From: Thalassotalea ponticola
GTDB lineage: Bacteria; Pseudomonadota; Gammaproteobacteria; Enterobacterales; Alteromonadaceae
Assembly (NCBI RefSeq): GCF_041379045.1
Contig: NZ_CP166871.1
Location: 2,728,001 to 2,792,000, forward strand
Length of the DNA stretch: 64,000 nucleotides
Direction of reading: 5' to 3'
This document shows, one piece after another, positions 9,921 through 18,977 of this stretch (within the stretch, counting starts at the first letter, position 1; every line of letters starts with the position of its first letter). The position numbers and the translations under genes were made by a program. A model generated the notes under the pieces. It ran no database searches. It saw only the letters and a program-made list of their open reading frames with translations, and was not told the origin of the DNA.

Positions 9921-10292
9921 AAACACATGCACTTGTTGAAAGGAGTTACAGCCATCGAAATAACGCCGATGACCCAGTTTCTTGTCACAAGTATTGACGA
10001 TATTCGGGTTGAAATTACCCGCGCAATAGCTTGTTTAGACAAGGCTTTAGTTCAAAAATTTTTCCGGCGCGAATTTTAGCACATATGACGGGGTAATATC
10101 TATTGATTTGACAACAATAACCGAGATTTTCCTAGCGGACGCAGGTGGTTGTTTTTAAGTTGTCAAAAAAAACAATGAAAACAGAAGCTAATGAAAAAGT
10201 AAGCAAAAGGCGAGTTTCGGTGTAGAGCATTTGAGCAACGGCCATATCGCGGTGATTTCGATGATGGCCGTGTTCTTATTTAACTTGTTAAA
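9921..10292. other. Intergenic region upstream of nqrA (no gene seen)
   Basis: About 370 bases without a plausible gene. It must contain the nqr operon promoter reading leftwards; TTGTCA and TTGACA hexamers occur on the minus strand, but I could not pair one with a good -10 box at proper spacing, so no promoter is called. An imperfectly placed inverted repeat (10238-10271) lies after fabV. Confidence 0.5.
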
Positions 10293-11483
10293 TTACAGCA
10301 AGTTATTGATTGGCGCGAGCGGACTTACATCAGCGTCATAGTCAACGCCATCCACTTCAAAGCCAAACAGTTTCATAAACTCGTGATTGTAACCAACGTA
10401 ATCAGTTAACGCGTCGATACTATCGGTATCAACTTGATCCCAAATTTGTTGAACGCGTTGTTGGACGCTATCATCGAGTTCTTTTAGGTTTTGCATGATC
10501 CGATTTTTTTCGTCTAAATCGCGAGTAGTCGAGTACAAGTTATCGCGGAATAAACCTTGAATCTGTTGGATCGGATTCTCATGAGTACCGTCTTGTTTCA
10601 TCACCTTGAACAACCCCGAAATATACAACGGCATAATCGGAATCGCAGAGCTGGCTTGTGTTACTACTGCGTTTAACGAGGTGACGAATGCTTCGCCGTC
10701 AATATCGGCGGTGACTTTGCGGATTTCCGTCGCCGCGCGATCTAAGTCTTCTTTCGCTCGGCCAATCGTCGCCTTGCCATACAATGGCCAGGTAAGTTGT
10801 TTACCAATGTAGGTGTAAGCAACCGTTTTACATCCAGTTGCCAATACACCGGCGTCTTTTAGCGCATTCATCCAAAGTTCCCAGTCTTCGCCACCCATTA
10901 CTTTGATGGTGCCGGCAATTTCTTCTTCCGTCGCAGGTTCAACCGCCACTTCTTCAATTACCCGCTTACTGGTGTTTAACGATTTGGTCGTAAAGCCATT
11001 GCCGATTGGCTTAAGTGCAGACGCGTATACTTCACCTGTTACCGGATCGGTGCGACGAGGTGCAGCCAACGAATACACGACTAAATCAACTTGCCCCAAA
11101 TCTTGTTTAATGGTTTCAATGGTTTGCTCTTTAAGCTCAGTAGAGAAAGCGTCGCCATTGATATTTTTAGAGTACAAGCCGGCGTCTTCTGCGGCGTGTT
11201 GGAAAGCGGCGGTGTTATACCAACCTGCTGAGCCAGTGCGCTTTTCAGTCGGTTCTTTTTCAAAAAAGATCCCTAATGTTGATGCGCCACCACCAAAGGC
11301 CGCGGTAATGCGCGATGCCAAACCGTAACCTGTTGACGCACCGATAACCAACACTTTCTTTGGCATATTGTCGGCTTGTGGTTGTGATTTTACGTAATCA
11401 ATTTGTTCCTGAACGTGCTGAGCACAGCCCACTGGATGAGCATTAGTACAGATAAAGCCACGTACTTTTGGTTGAATAACCAT
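10293..11483 (-). CDS. fabV: Enoyl-ACP/enoyl-CoA reductase FabV
   Basis: FabV reduces the enoyl-thioester double bond with NADH in the last step of fatty acid elongation and is naturally resistant to triclosan, unlike FabI. The 396-residue protein has the N-terminal stretch MVIQPKVRGFICTNAHPVGC, the nucleotide-binding segment VLVIGASTGYGLASRI and the signature active site Y-x8-K (YGKATIGRAK). Length matches Vibrio and Pseudomonas FabV (about 398-402). It is a single-gene unit with its own upstream region, and no regulator is adjacent. Assignment is secure. Confidence 0.97.
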   Translation of the reverse strand: MVIQPKVRGFICTNAHPVGCAQHVQEQIDYVKSQPQADNMPKKVLVIGASTGYGLASRITAAFGGGASTLGIFFEKEPTEKRTGSAGWYNTAAFQHAAEDAGLYSKNINGDAFSTELKEQTIETIKQDLGQVDLVVYSLAAPRRTDPVTGEVYASALKPIGNGFTTKSLNTSKRVIEEVAVEPATEEEIAGTIKVMGGEDWELWMNALKDAGVLATGCKTVAYTYIGKQLTWPLYGKATIGRAKEDLDRAATEIRKVTADIDGEAFVTSLNAVVTQASSAIPIMPLYISGLFKVMKQDGTHENPIQQIQGLFRDNLYSTTRDLDEKNRIMQNLKELDDSVQQRVQQIWDQVDTDSIDALTDYVGYNHEFMKLFGFEVDGVDYDADVSPLAPINNLL

Positions 11484-11604
11484 AGTTAAAACCTTTTCGT
11501 TATTATGTTAGTCGCAGCGTATCGCCGCTGATAAATTGCTGCTATTGTACCTAAAATTTATCGGTATGAGGTCTGAGCAGCACATCTTGCTGTATTTTGT
11601 GCCG

Positions 11605-12693
11605 CTACTGGCGATTTTCAAGATACGCTTGCTCACTTAGCTGATGATAGCGTTTGATCTCATCGTAAAATGCCTTGTAAGAGGTCCACACCTCCTTTAC
11701 CGACGCATCTTGCTCAGCCATCTCATTAATAACCTCTTTTGTTGTACTTTTTAGTACATCGATCACATCATCGGGAAAGGTTCTAACTTGCACATTGTGC
11801 TGGGTAATTAAGGTCTGCAACGCACGCGCATTACGGGCGGTATATTCGTTGAGCATATCATCGTGAACCGCTCGAGCCGCGACTAATACCATTTCTTGTA
11901 AATCGCTCGGCAGTTGATTAAACGCCTGTTCGTTGATCAAAAACTCCAACGTTGCGGTCGGCTCCTGCCAAGCGGTTGAATAATAATACTTGGCCGCCTT
12001 GTGAAAACCAAACGCCAAGTCATTGTATGGACCTACCCACTCGCTGGCATCTAACGCACCACTTTGCAACGATGAAAAAATCTCACCGCCAGGCATATTC
12101 ACCGGCAAGGCTCCGGCACGGCTCATCACTTCACCACCAATGCCGCCAATGCGCATTTTCAAACCTTGTAAATCAGCAATCGAGTTAATTTCTTTGTTAA
12201 ACCAACCGGCAAATTGAGCACCAGAGTTACCGCCAGCAACGGGAATGATGCCAAACGGCTTGTATAACTTTTGCCATAACTCTAAGCCGCCACCATAGTG
12301 CAACCAAGCGTTGGTTTCTGACGCCGTCATACCAAATGGTACGGCGGCAAAAAACGACGCTGCCGGAATTTTTCCTTTCCAGTAGTACGCCCCAGAATGG
12401 CCCATTTCGGCGGTACCTTCGGCAACCGAGTCGAATACCTCAAATCCTGGAACCAATTGACCTGCGCCAAATACTTCTACCGTTAAACGACCATTACTCA
12501 TTTTATTAACGTGTTGAGCAAACTTTTCCGGTGCGCTACCCAGTCCAGGAAAGTTTTTTGGCCACGATGTGACCAATTTCCACTTAAAGCGTTGCTGGTC
12601 TTGCGCAACCTGAGTGCTTTCCCCTCGCTCACCACATGCGGTGAGCGCAACGCAGGTGGTTGCGATAACTAGAGCGGTTATTAATTGTTTCAT
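11605..12693 (-). CDS. TRAP transporter solute-binding lipoprotein (DctP/TakP type)
   Basis: The extracytoplasmic binding component of a tripartite (TRAP) sodium-driven uptake system. The 362-residue protein begins with a signal peptide ending in CVALTACGERG, a clear lipobox. Its core resembles TakP, the 2-oxoacid binder of Rhodobacter: LKMRIGGIGGEVMSRAG provides the conserved arginine, DASEWVGPYNDLAFG the tryptophan, and QEPTATLEF the glutamate of the ligand/cation site. The substrate is therefore inferred to be pyruvate-like 2-oxoacids or lactate. It is the last gene of a dctQ-dctM-dctP-ordered operon, the reverse of the common P-Q-M order. Confidence 0.9.
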   Translation of the reverse strand: MKQLITALVIATTCVALTACGERGESTQVAQDQQRFKWKLVTSWPKNFPGLGSAPEKFAQHVNKMSNGRLTVEVFGAGQLVPGFEVFDSVAEGTAEMGHSGAYYWKGKIPAASFFAAVPFGMTASETNAWLHYGGGLELWQKLYKPFGIIPVAGGNSGAQFAGWFNKEINSIADLQGLKMRIGGIGGEVMSRAGALPVNMPGGEIFSSLQSGALDASEWVGPYNDLAFGFHKAAKYYYSTAWQEPTATLEFLINEQAFNQLPSDLQEMVLVAARAVHDDMLNEYTARNARALQTLITQHNVQVRTFPDDVIDVLKSTTKEVINEMAEQDASVKEVWTSYKAFYDEIKRYHQLSEQAYLENRQ

Positions 12694-12735
12694 ACGATTC
12701 CTTGACGCTGTTAATCAGCCATTAATTATTATTGT

Positions 12736-14100
12736 TTAAGAATAAATTTTGGTTGGTAACCAAGTAACCAATTCGGGCCATATCGCCATGCCTACGAGTA
12801 ATAGTAACTGCATGATAATAAAAGGTATCACGCCGCGATAAATTGCTTTTGTTGGGATCGACTTATCGGCAACACCACGCAAATAAAACAGAGCAAAGCC
12901 AAATGGCGGGGTTAAAAATGACGTTTGCAGATTTACGGCAATCATAATCCCAAGCCACAACGGGTTGATATCCATCATCAACAAAATCGGCGCAACGATG
13001 GGGATGACGACAAAAGTAATTTCGATAAAGTCTAAAATAAATCCCAGTAAAAAGATCACCACCATAACAATCAACATAGCGCTCACCGCCCCACCGGGCA
13101 AGCCATTAAAAAAATGCTCGATCAGTTGCTCGCCACCTAGACCTCTAAATACCAGCGAAAACACGCTCGCACCAAGTAAGATTAAAAACACCATAGAGGT
13201 GATTTTTAACGTGGCAAGCATCACCGCTTTAAGGTTGGTCAAGGTCAATGAACCGTTAATTGCAGCCAGAACTAGTGAACCGAACGCGCCAACACCTGCC
13301 GCTTCGGTTGGGGTTGCTAGCCCAGCTAAAATAGAACCAAGCACTAAGGTTATTAGTACTAATGGTGGCAACAACGCCTGAAAAAGCTGGCGATAATTAA
13401 CCGTGTCTTGCTCTTGTTGTATGCTATCGCCAGTTGAATGGCGAAAACTGTGATAGACACAGTAGATGATATACATAGCAACCAAAATCAAACTGGGTAT
13501 CACTGCGCCAGCAAATAAATCGCCGACACTAATTGCATCTGGGTTAAAGTTGCCCTGCTTTAGTTGCGCCAACTGATATGAGTTAGATAACACATCGCCC
13601 AGTAATACTAGGGCAATAGACGGTGGGATAATTTGCCCTAAGGTTCCCGTCGCACAAATGACTCCGGTTGCGTAGGACTGCTGATAACCTCTGTTTAGCA
13701 TGGTCGGTAGACTAAGTAAGCCCATAGTAACCACCGTTGCTCCAACAATGCCCGTACTCGCCGCCAATAACATCCCCACTAGCACAACCGAGATTGCTAA
13801 GCCGCCGCGAAACTGGCCGAACAACGACGCCATTGAGGTTAATAATTGTTCGGCGATTTTGGCTCGCTCCAGTACTACGCCCATAAACACAAACAGAGGA
13901 ACAGCCAACAGGGTTTGATTCGTTAGAATACCGTAGTAGCGAGAGGGTAAGGCAGTTAAAAAGGCGTAATCGAAAGCGCCAAATAGAGTCGCGACAGCGG
14001 CAAATAACAATGCCGTACCGGCCAGTGAAAAGGCCACTGGATAGCCAAGTAACAACACTAAGCAAACGCAGACAAACATTAATAAAGCAAGGTATTCCAT
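12736..14100 (-). CDS. TRAP transporter large permease (DctM)
   Basis: The 454-residue multi-spanning membrane subunit that carries solute and sodium in TRAP transporters. It shows the family blocks FVFMGVVLERAKIAEQLLTS, GIVGATVVTMGLLSLPTML, CATGTLGQIIPPSIALVLLG and TPTEAAGVGAFGSLV. An ATG overlaps the stop of the small-permease gene by one base (TAATG), so the two are translationally coupled. The loop between the first and second half is extended and contains QQEQDTVNYRQL. It lies 42 bases upstream of the binding-protein gene. Confidence 0.95.
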   Translation of the reverse strand: MEYLALLMFVCVCLVLLLGYPVAFSLAGTALLFAAVATLFGAFDYAFLTALPSRYYGILTNQTLLAVPLFVFMGVVLERAKIAEQLLTSMASLFGQFRGGLAISVVLVGMLLAASTGIVGATVVTMGLLSLPTMLNRGYQQSYATGVICATGTLGQIIPPSIALVLLGDVLSNSYQLAQLKQGNFNPDAISVGDLFAGAVIPSLILVAMYIIYCVYHSFRHSTGDSIQQEQDTVNYRQLFQALLPPLVLITLVLGSILAGLATPTEAAGVGAFGSLVLAAINGSLTLTNLKAVMLATLKITSMVFLILLGASVFSLVFRGLGGEQLIEHFFNGLPGGAVSAMLIVMVVIFLLGFILDFIEITFVVIPIVAPILLMMDINPLWLGIMIAVNLQTSFLTPPFGFALFYLRGVADKSIPTKAIYRGVIPFIIMQLLLLVGMAIWPELVTWLPTKIYS

Positions 14101-14639
14101 TAGCTTGCCTCCCCTTGCTGATGTTGTTTTGACTGGGCTAAAACGATAATGTTGCGCCCTATTTCAGCTAACCCTTGAACAAACAGGGTGATCACTAATA
14201 ACCAAATCAGGGTTTTATTTAAGTAAACAGCGGCGAGCCCACCTGGCTCTTTTGAACTTTCTAACAATTGCCAAGAAAGCAAGACGTAATCGAGGCTGAC
14301 ATAAAAAATAAACAGGCAAACCGGCATCAGTAAAAACACGGTCCCAAGAAGGTTTACCCAGGCTTTACCGCGCACACTAAAGCGCTGGTAGAAGATATCA
14401 ACACGCACGTGTTCATTGTGCTTTAAGGTGAATGCCGCCCCCAACATAAACACACAACCGTGGGCGTATAAGACGAGTTCTTGCAGGGCTATAGAGCCTA
14501 TACTAAAACCGTAGCGCAGCATTACGATGGCAAAGCTGACTAGCACCACAAACAAGGTTAACCACGCAACACCGCGACCCGTGATTTCACTGCAACGGTC
14601 GGCAATAGCCACAGCGCGCGCCAGTACATCTAACTTCAT
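14100..14639 (-). CDS. TRAP transporter small permease (DctQ)
   Basis: The 179-residue small membrane subunit (four helices) of the same TRAP system, first gene of the operon. The characteristic segment ELVLYAHGCVFMLGAAFTLKHNEHVRVDIFY matches DctQ proteins. It forms a complex with DctM in the inner membrane. Its promoter should lie in 14640-14700, where the sequence is AT-rich. Confidence 0.93.
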   Translation of the reverse strand: MKLDVLARAVAIADRCSEITGRGVAWLTLFVVLVSFAIVMLRYGFSIGSIALQELVLYAHGCVFMLGAAFTLKHNEHVRVDIFYQRFSVRGKAWVNLLGTVFLLMPVCLFIFYVSLDYVLLSWQLLESSKEPGGLAAVYLNKTLIWLLVITLFVQGLAEIGRNIIVLAQSKQHQQGEAS

Positions 14640-15019
14640 TATCTATTTCATTTATTATCGTTATTATTGATGACCCTTATAGATAACAAATTTTTTACAG
14701 TTAGACCATATTTAATGTACCAAACGCGACAGTAACCGCACCTGCTGCATTGCACGAGAGCGGCGTGGCTCAATCTGAGTTGGTTGCTCTGTGTGAGGGA
14801 CGTTTGCTATTAACAAAGAAAAACGGCGCGTTTTTAACCTTGCGTATTGCCGTTGATAAAAGGCTTTTGCCAGAGCAAAGGCGCAAAGCCTAAATCTGAT
14901 ACCGCGCGCCTCAGATATTGACGGCCCGGCACACGCTTATAGCGCGAATAAACGTGCGATAAGCAATGGTGACGGTTGCAGACTATCACCGGCAACTTAA
15001 TAATCAACAAAAGATAAAG
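14640..15019. other. 380-base intergenic region, nothing recognised
   Basis: Between the TRAP operon and bolA. Both strands hold short open frames of about 58 codons without ATG start or ribosome-binding site (plus strand ending in a TAA near 14890; minus strand 14834-15010 from a TTG). Neither resembles a protein I know. It could be a decayed gene or simply leader sequence. Confidence 0.4.
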
Positions 15020-15337
15020 TTAGCGCTTACTACCACCTAAACAATCAGGTGAATTAGGCACCGCAGTAGCCGCCATATTTTGCCATTGCTCAAGAGTATA
15101 GGTGTGCATAGCTAGGGCGTGGATGGCATGAGCAAGCTCGTCACTTAGCACCTCATTCACTTGGCGGTGACGCGCCAACAAACGCTGTCCGTCAAACTTA
15201 TCCGAAACAATAATCACTTTAAAATGCGATTCACTTCCCGCAGGAACGTTGTGCATAGAACTTTCGTTAATAACCTGTAAGTGATGGGGCTGAAAATACT
15301 GTTGTAGCTTAGTTTCGATAATCGATTGTACACTCAT
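15020..15337 (-). CDS. bolA: BolA family protein
   Basis: A 105-residue member of the BolA family, small proteins that work with monothiol glutaredoxins in iron-sulfur handling and, in E. coli, act as a stress-linked regulator of shape genes. The family core is seen in [25 protein letters not shown] and the conserved [11 protein letters not shown] helix end. It is nearer BolA than IbaG by length and by the RxRxVxxxL segment. It lies 30 bases downstream of the AlkB-like gene on the same strand, so the two may be co-transcribed. Confidence 0.93.
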   Translation of the reverse strand: MSVQSIIETKLQQYFQPHHLQVINESSMHNVPAGSESHFKVIIVSDKFDGQRLLARHRQVNEVLSDELAHAIHALAMHTYTLEQWQNMAATAVPNSPDCLGGSKR

Positions 15338-15367
15338 GTCGTTACTTCTCTATATTCGGATTGTGCC

Positions 15368-16033
15368 TTATTTAGTTAACTTGGCATCAATAAAGCGAAA
15401 GGTTAAATTAATACGCCCTGACATCGGCCGTCGCGATTTAGGCACTGCGTGTTGCCACTGTTGTTGCAACGCGCCACGCATAATTAATAGGCTCCCAGAT
15501 TTTAAAGCCAATTGATGCTTTTCACCAGTGATATTGTGACGCAGGCAAAAGCTGCGTTCACAACCGAAACTCAGTGATGCAATAACGGGTTGTTGCCCCA
15601 GTTCTTTTTCGTTGTCACTGTGCCACCCCATTGAATCTTGTTGATGTCGATAAAAATTGGCCAACACCGAATTAAAGCGCTGGTTCGCTACCTGCTGGCA
15701 GTGATATTTTAATCCAGATAACAACCAATGCCACGGCTGTGGCTGCAAGGCAACCTGAGAATAGCGATAAACCGCATCTGCATCACCATACCAGGCCTGT
15801 AATCTGGGAATGGTGACCATTTTACCAAACAGCTTTATTTGTCCTTGATGCCAACTGAGTTGCTCTTCTAGCGCAGTGAACAAGTGGGGGGCAAGGCGAT
15901 GTAAAAAATTGGGATAGTAAATGAGTTGCCCATCAATAAGGGCTAACCTATCGCTTAAATCAGGTTCAATACTGACAAGCTTTTGCTCACTATCTATAGT
16001 TAAATGGTCTGAGGTTTGCGATAATGCACTCAT
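15368..16033 (-). CDS. AlkB-like 2-oxoglutarate/Fe(II) dioxygenase
   Basis: A 221-residue AlkB-family oxygenase; relatives repair alkylated DNA/RNA bases by oxidative demethylation. The iron site is visible as H-x-D in MGWHSDNEKELG with the distal histidine in WQHAVPKSRRP, followed by R-x5-R (RPMSGRINLTFR) that binds 2-oxoglutarate. It resembles the ALKBH2/3-like bacterial group more than E. coli AlkB. The ATG at 16033 has AGGA 9 bases upstream. It diverges from rlmG, and the 36 bases between the two starts must hold both control regions or part of them. Substrate unknown. Confidence 0.88.
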   Translation of the reverse strand: MSALSQTSDHLTIDSEQKLVSIEPDLSDRLALIDGQLIYYPNFLHRLAPHLFTALEEQLSWHQGQIKLFGKMVTIPRLQAWYGDADAVYRYSQVALQPQPWHWLLSGLKYHCQQVANQRFNSVLANFYRHQQDSMGWHSDNEKELGQQPVIASLSFGCERSFCLRHNITGEKHQLALKSGSLLIMRGALQQQWQHAVPKSRRPMSGRINLTFRFIDAKLTK

Positions 16034-16069
16034 CACTTATATTCCTATTTACACCGTTGACGTCTGCTC

Positions 16070-17209
16070 ATGCTAAGCCCATTTATTGTTGATGATAAAC
16101 CACTTCACTTAGAACGCTATCCGCTAGCGCAAGTTAATCGAAGCCTGCAGGCTTGGGATGCCGCTGATGAGTATATCATTAGCTATCTCAGTGAGCAGAA
16201 CCTTTTACAACAGCCGTTATCCATAGTTATTTTTAACGACCAGTTTGGTGCTCTGACAACGAGCTTATATCAACACAAAATACAGGCGGTTAATGATTCC
16301 TTTATCTCGCAACAGGGCATTACCTATAACTTAGAACAAAATGGCTTGGTTCAATCAACTATCCGCTTGCTCTCTAGTGTTGACTCAATCGACAGGCCAG
16401 TTGATCTCATTTTATTAAAAATTCCTAAAACGAACAGTTATCTAGAATATCAGCTGCAGCAAATACAACGAATTGCCAGTCCCAAAACTAAGGTGATCAG
16501 TGCCGCTCGAGCCAAAGACATCCACAGTTCGACGTTAAAGTTGTTTGAGCAACACTTAGGTCCAACGACAACGTCGTTGGCCGTGAAAAAAGCAAGATTA
16601 GTGTTCAGTAGCATCGAACCTAGTCGCAAACAAGACACTAGCCATAACAAAGTATGGCAACTCGATGGAACGTCAATGATGATTAACAACTTAGCCAACG
16701 TGTTTTCACGTGACAGAGTGGATATTGGCGGAGCTTTTTTATTACAGCACTTAGACGCTGTCCCAGCCGGTAGTAAAGTTGCAGATTTAGGCTGCGGCAA
16801 TGGCATTCTCGGGTTATCGTTATTGGCCAATAACGACGACATCGAAGTTGGTTTTTACGACGAATCACATATGGCTATTGCCTCAGCGCGGAAAAATGTC
16901 GAACACAACCTTGCCGACAAACTCAACCAGTGCAATTTTGTCGTTGGTGACTGCCTTGGAGACACGCCTGCCAACAGTTTGGATTTGGTGGTTTGCAACC
17001 CGCCATTCCATCAACAGCACGCGGTCACAGACCACATTGCTTGGCAAATGTTTAAAGAAAGCCATAAGGCTTTGAAAAAAGGTGGCGAATTAAGGATAAT
17101 AGGCAACCGCCAGTTAGCTTATCACGTAAAGTTGAAGCGGTTATTTAAACAGTGCCAGACGCTGGCTAGTAATAAAAAATTTGTCATTTTATCAGCGAAA
17201 AAGTCATGA
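16070..17209 (+). CDS. rlmG: 23S rRNA (guanine-N2)-methyltransferase RlmG
   Basis: RlmG methylates G1835 of 23S rRNA using S-adenosylmethionine. The 379-residue protein has an N-terminal inactive methyltransferase-like domain (about 1-190) and a C-terminal catalytic domain with the SAM-binding motif VADLGCGNGILGLSLL and the catalytic N-P-P-F motif (LVVCNPPFHQQHAV). The arrangement is shared with RsmC, but the N-terminal sequence and neighbourhood fit RlmG (YgjO) better. Its stop overlaps the ATG of the next lipoprotein gene by 4 bases. Confidence 0.9.
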   Translation: MLSPFIVDDKPLHLERYPLAQVNRSLQAWDAADEYIISYLSEQNLLQQPLSIVIFNDQFGALTTSLYQHKIQAVNDSFISQQGITYNLEQNGLVQSTIRLLSSVDSIDRPVDLILLKIPKTNSYLEYQLQQIQRIASPKTKVISAARAKDIHSSTLKLFEQHLGPTTTSLAVKKARLVFSSIEPSRKQDTSHNKVWQLDGTSMMINNLANVFSRDRVDIGGAFLLQHLDAVPAGSKVADLGCGNGILGLSLLANNDDIEVGFYDESHMAIASARKNVEHNLADKLNQCNFVVGDCLGDTPANSLDLVVCNPPFHQQHAVTDHIAWQMFKESHKALKKGGELRIIGNRQLAYHVKLKRLFKQCQTLASNKKFVILSAKKS

Positions 17210-17772
17210 AACATAGAATCTTAGCCATTGCCTTCTCCACATTATGTCTTGTCGCATGTGCACAAGAGCCGAGCAGTATCAGCATCAAGCCGGTGGTGTT
17301 TCCGCAAACCAATAAAGTATACAACAACACGGTGGCCGAGTTATCGGTTAACGATTTGCGCACCACGGCACACGTTGTTGAGGTGCTATCAGCAAGTCAA
17401 CCGACCGAATTAATCGCCACTGCTGACTCGCTCAAAGGGGTATTACACCAAGAGTTTAGTAATCAATTGGCGGCTCAAGGCTTAAAGTTGACGAAAAAAG
17501 CCCCTGTCAACATTAAGTTTAATGTCGAGCGCGCACGCACCTTCGTTAATCAAGACGTTTTGGATTATCGCGCCAATACCATCATTAAATTATTGGTCAA
17601 CGTCGAAACCAACAAGCAAGTGATGTCTAAAACCTTTACTCTGCGCGCAACCAGTCGCGGCCCGTTAACGGCAGACTTAGACGATTTACAGAAAAACTTT
17701 AACCGTCAGTTGGCCAAACTCATCACCCAAGTGGTTGAAGACGAGCAATTACAGAAATTTATTCAAGGATAA
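17206..17772 (+). CDS. YajG-family lipoprotein
   Basis: A 188-residue predicted lipoprotein; the signal peptide ends in STLCLVACAQEP with a cysteine for lipid attachment. The body resembles the YajG family of uncharacterised proteobacterial lipoproteins (segments SVNDLRTTAHVVEV and VNIKFNVERARTFV). Its function is unknown. It overlaps rlmG by 4 bases (ATGA) and is followed 3 bases later by a cyclophilin gene, so the three form an operon. Confidence 0.8.
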   Translation: MKHRILAIAFSTLCLVACAQEPSSISIKPVVFPQTNKVYNNTVAELSVNDLRTTAHVVEVLSASQPTELIATADSLKGVLHQEFSNQLAAQGLKLTKKAPVNIKFNVERARTFVNQDVLDYRANTIIKLLVNVETNKQVMSKTFTLRATSRGPLTADLDDLQKNFNRQLAKLITQVVEDEQLQKFIQG

Positions 17773-17775
17773 ACC

Positions 17776-18381
17776 ATGTTGCGCCTGTTATTGATACTGA
17801 GCTGTTTGCTGTTCACCGCGCCATCATGGTCGGCAAAGCAAGCCATCATTGATGGCAACAATTTGTACCCACAAGTAAAACTAGAAACCTCAATGGGGGT
17901 TATTATTGTCGAACTCGACCGGGTTAAGGCACCACTGGCGGTGAATAACTTTTTGTGGCATGTGGTCAGTAAAGAGTACGACAACACCTTGTTTCATCGA
18001 GTAATCGAAGACTTTGTCGTGCAAGGTGGTGGTTTTGATCGCAACTTTATTCCGCGCAAAGAACCAGAGCCTATTTTTAATGAATCGGGCAACGGTTTAA
18101 AGAACAGTTACGGCACCATAGCCATGGCGCGCCAATACGACCCGCACAGTGCAACACGCCAATTCTACTTTAATGTTGGCGATAACGCCGATCTCGATCC
18201 GGGACGCAACTGGGGCTACACCGTTTTTGGCATTGTCACCTCTGGCGATGCGGTGCTCAATAAAATGGCTTCAGTCGAAACCGACTTCAATGAACAACAA
18301 GGTTGGCCAGATGTCCCGGTAGAGCCACTCATTTTACTCAAAGCAACCTTATTACCGGCGGATTACATCCATCAGGAATAA
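17776..18381 (+). CDS. Exported cyclophilin-type peptidyl-prolyl isomerase
   Basis: A 201-residue cyclophilin that catalyses cis-trans isomerisation of proline peptide bonds. A signal peptide (about residues 1-19, ending SWSA) points to the periplasm, as for E. coli PpiA. Catalytic residues are seen in LFHRVIEDFVVQGGGF (Arg, Phe, Gln). It starts 3 bases after the lipoprotein gene. A second exported cyclophilin is encoded at 22100-22987 on the other strand. Confidence 0.92.
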   Translation: MLRLLLILSCLLFTAPSWSAKQAIIDGNNLYPQVKLETSMGVIIVELDRVKAPLAVNNFLWHVVSKEYDNTLFHRVIEDFVVQGGGFDRNFIPRKEPEPIFNESGNGLKNSYGTIAMARQYDPHSATRQFYFNVGDNADLDPGRNWGYTVFGIVTSGDAVLNKMASVETDFNEQQGWPDVPVEPLILLKATLLPADYIHQE

Positions 18382-18565
18382 CATTTAAAAGTCTGTAACT
18401 AAATAATTTTCTGTGTTATTTTTGATGACCAAATGTAAAACCTGATGGCAATTTACTCGCCCCAATAGGCTTTCTTATCGAGCGTTGATATAAGCCGTAA
18501 ACCTCAACTACCACGGAAGGCAGTTTAAATTGCGAACACAACAATAATAATAACGCGGAGTATCT

Positions 18566-18901
18566 GTGTACGTAGAAAGTTTTATTAATGAAAAAATTTC
18601 TCAGTTAGTTTATTACCTTAAGGCGCTGCTTAAAAATTCAATTCACTACACCGAAGTAGATACCTTTATTTGGGACTGCTTTGAAGAGTGGGGCCAGCTA
18701 AATGTTACTGACGACACCCCCTACTGCGCCAAGGAGCGGGTATTTTGGCATTTAATTCACGAAATAAAATTAGCGTCATTAGGCAATGTGCAAAGTGACA
18801 TGGCACTGCGCAATGAAATTCAAGTTTGTGTGAATTTTTTAACCGACCAAGGACGTTACCCCGTTCACTGTGTTGGTTGGCGCCCCGTTGCAGAATTTTA
18901 A
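18566..18901 (+). CDS. Conserved-looking protein of unknown function
   Basis: An 111-residue protein starting at GTG with GGAG 5 bases upstream, which makes expression likely. It has no signal peptide or membrane helix. It is rich in aromatic and acidic residues (VDTFIWDCFEEWGQL, ERVFWHLIHEIKLA) and has four cysteines, not in a recognised metal-binding pattern. I do not recognise the family. It lies between the cyclophilin and ampG on the same strand with its own 184-base leader. Confidence 0.7.
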   Translation: MYVESFINEKISQLVYYLKALLKNSIHYTEVDTFIWDCFEEWGQLNVTDDTPYCAKERVFWHLIHEIKLASLGNVQSDMALRNEIQVCVNFLTDQGRYPVHCVGWRPVAEF

Positions 18902-18977
18902 TCACCAGCCGCTTTTTTTAACGGCGGCTATCTGTTAGCCTAGCGACATAACAACAACGGTATATTAGGTTCCATTC

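Noticed and set aside
10238..10271. ACGGCCAT/ATGGCCGT inverted repeat after fabV
   Set aside because: The loop is 18 bases and there is no T tract on the fabV strand, so a terminator call is not supported.
14834..15010. 58-codon minus-strand frame from TTG after bolA
   Set aside because: No ribosome-binding site, no recognised similarity, basic and irregular composition; listed only as a gap feature.
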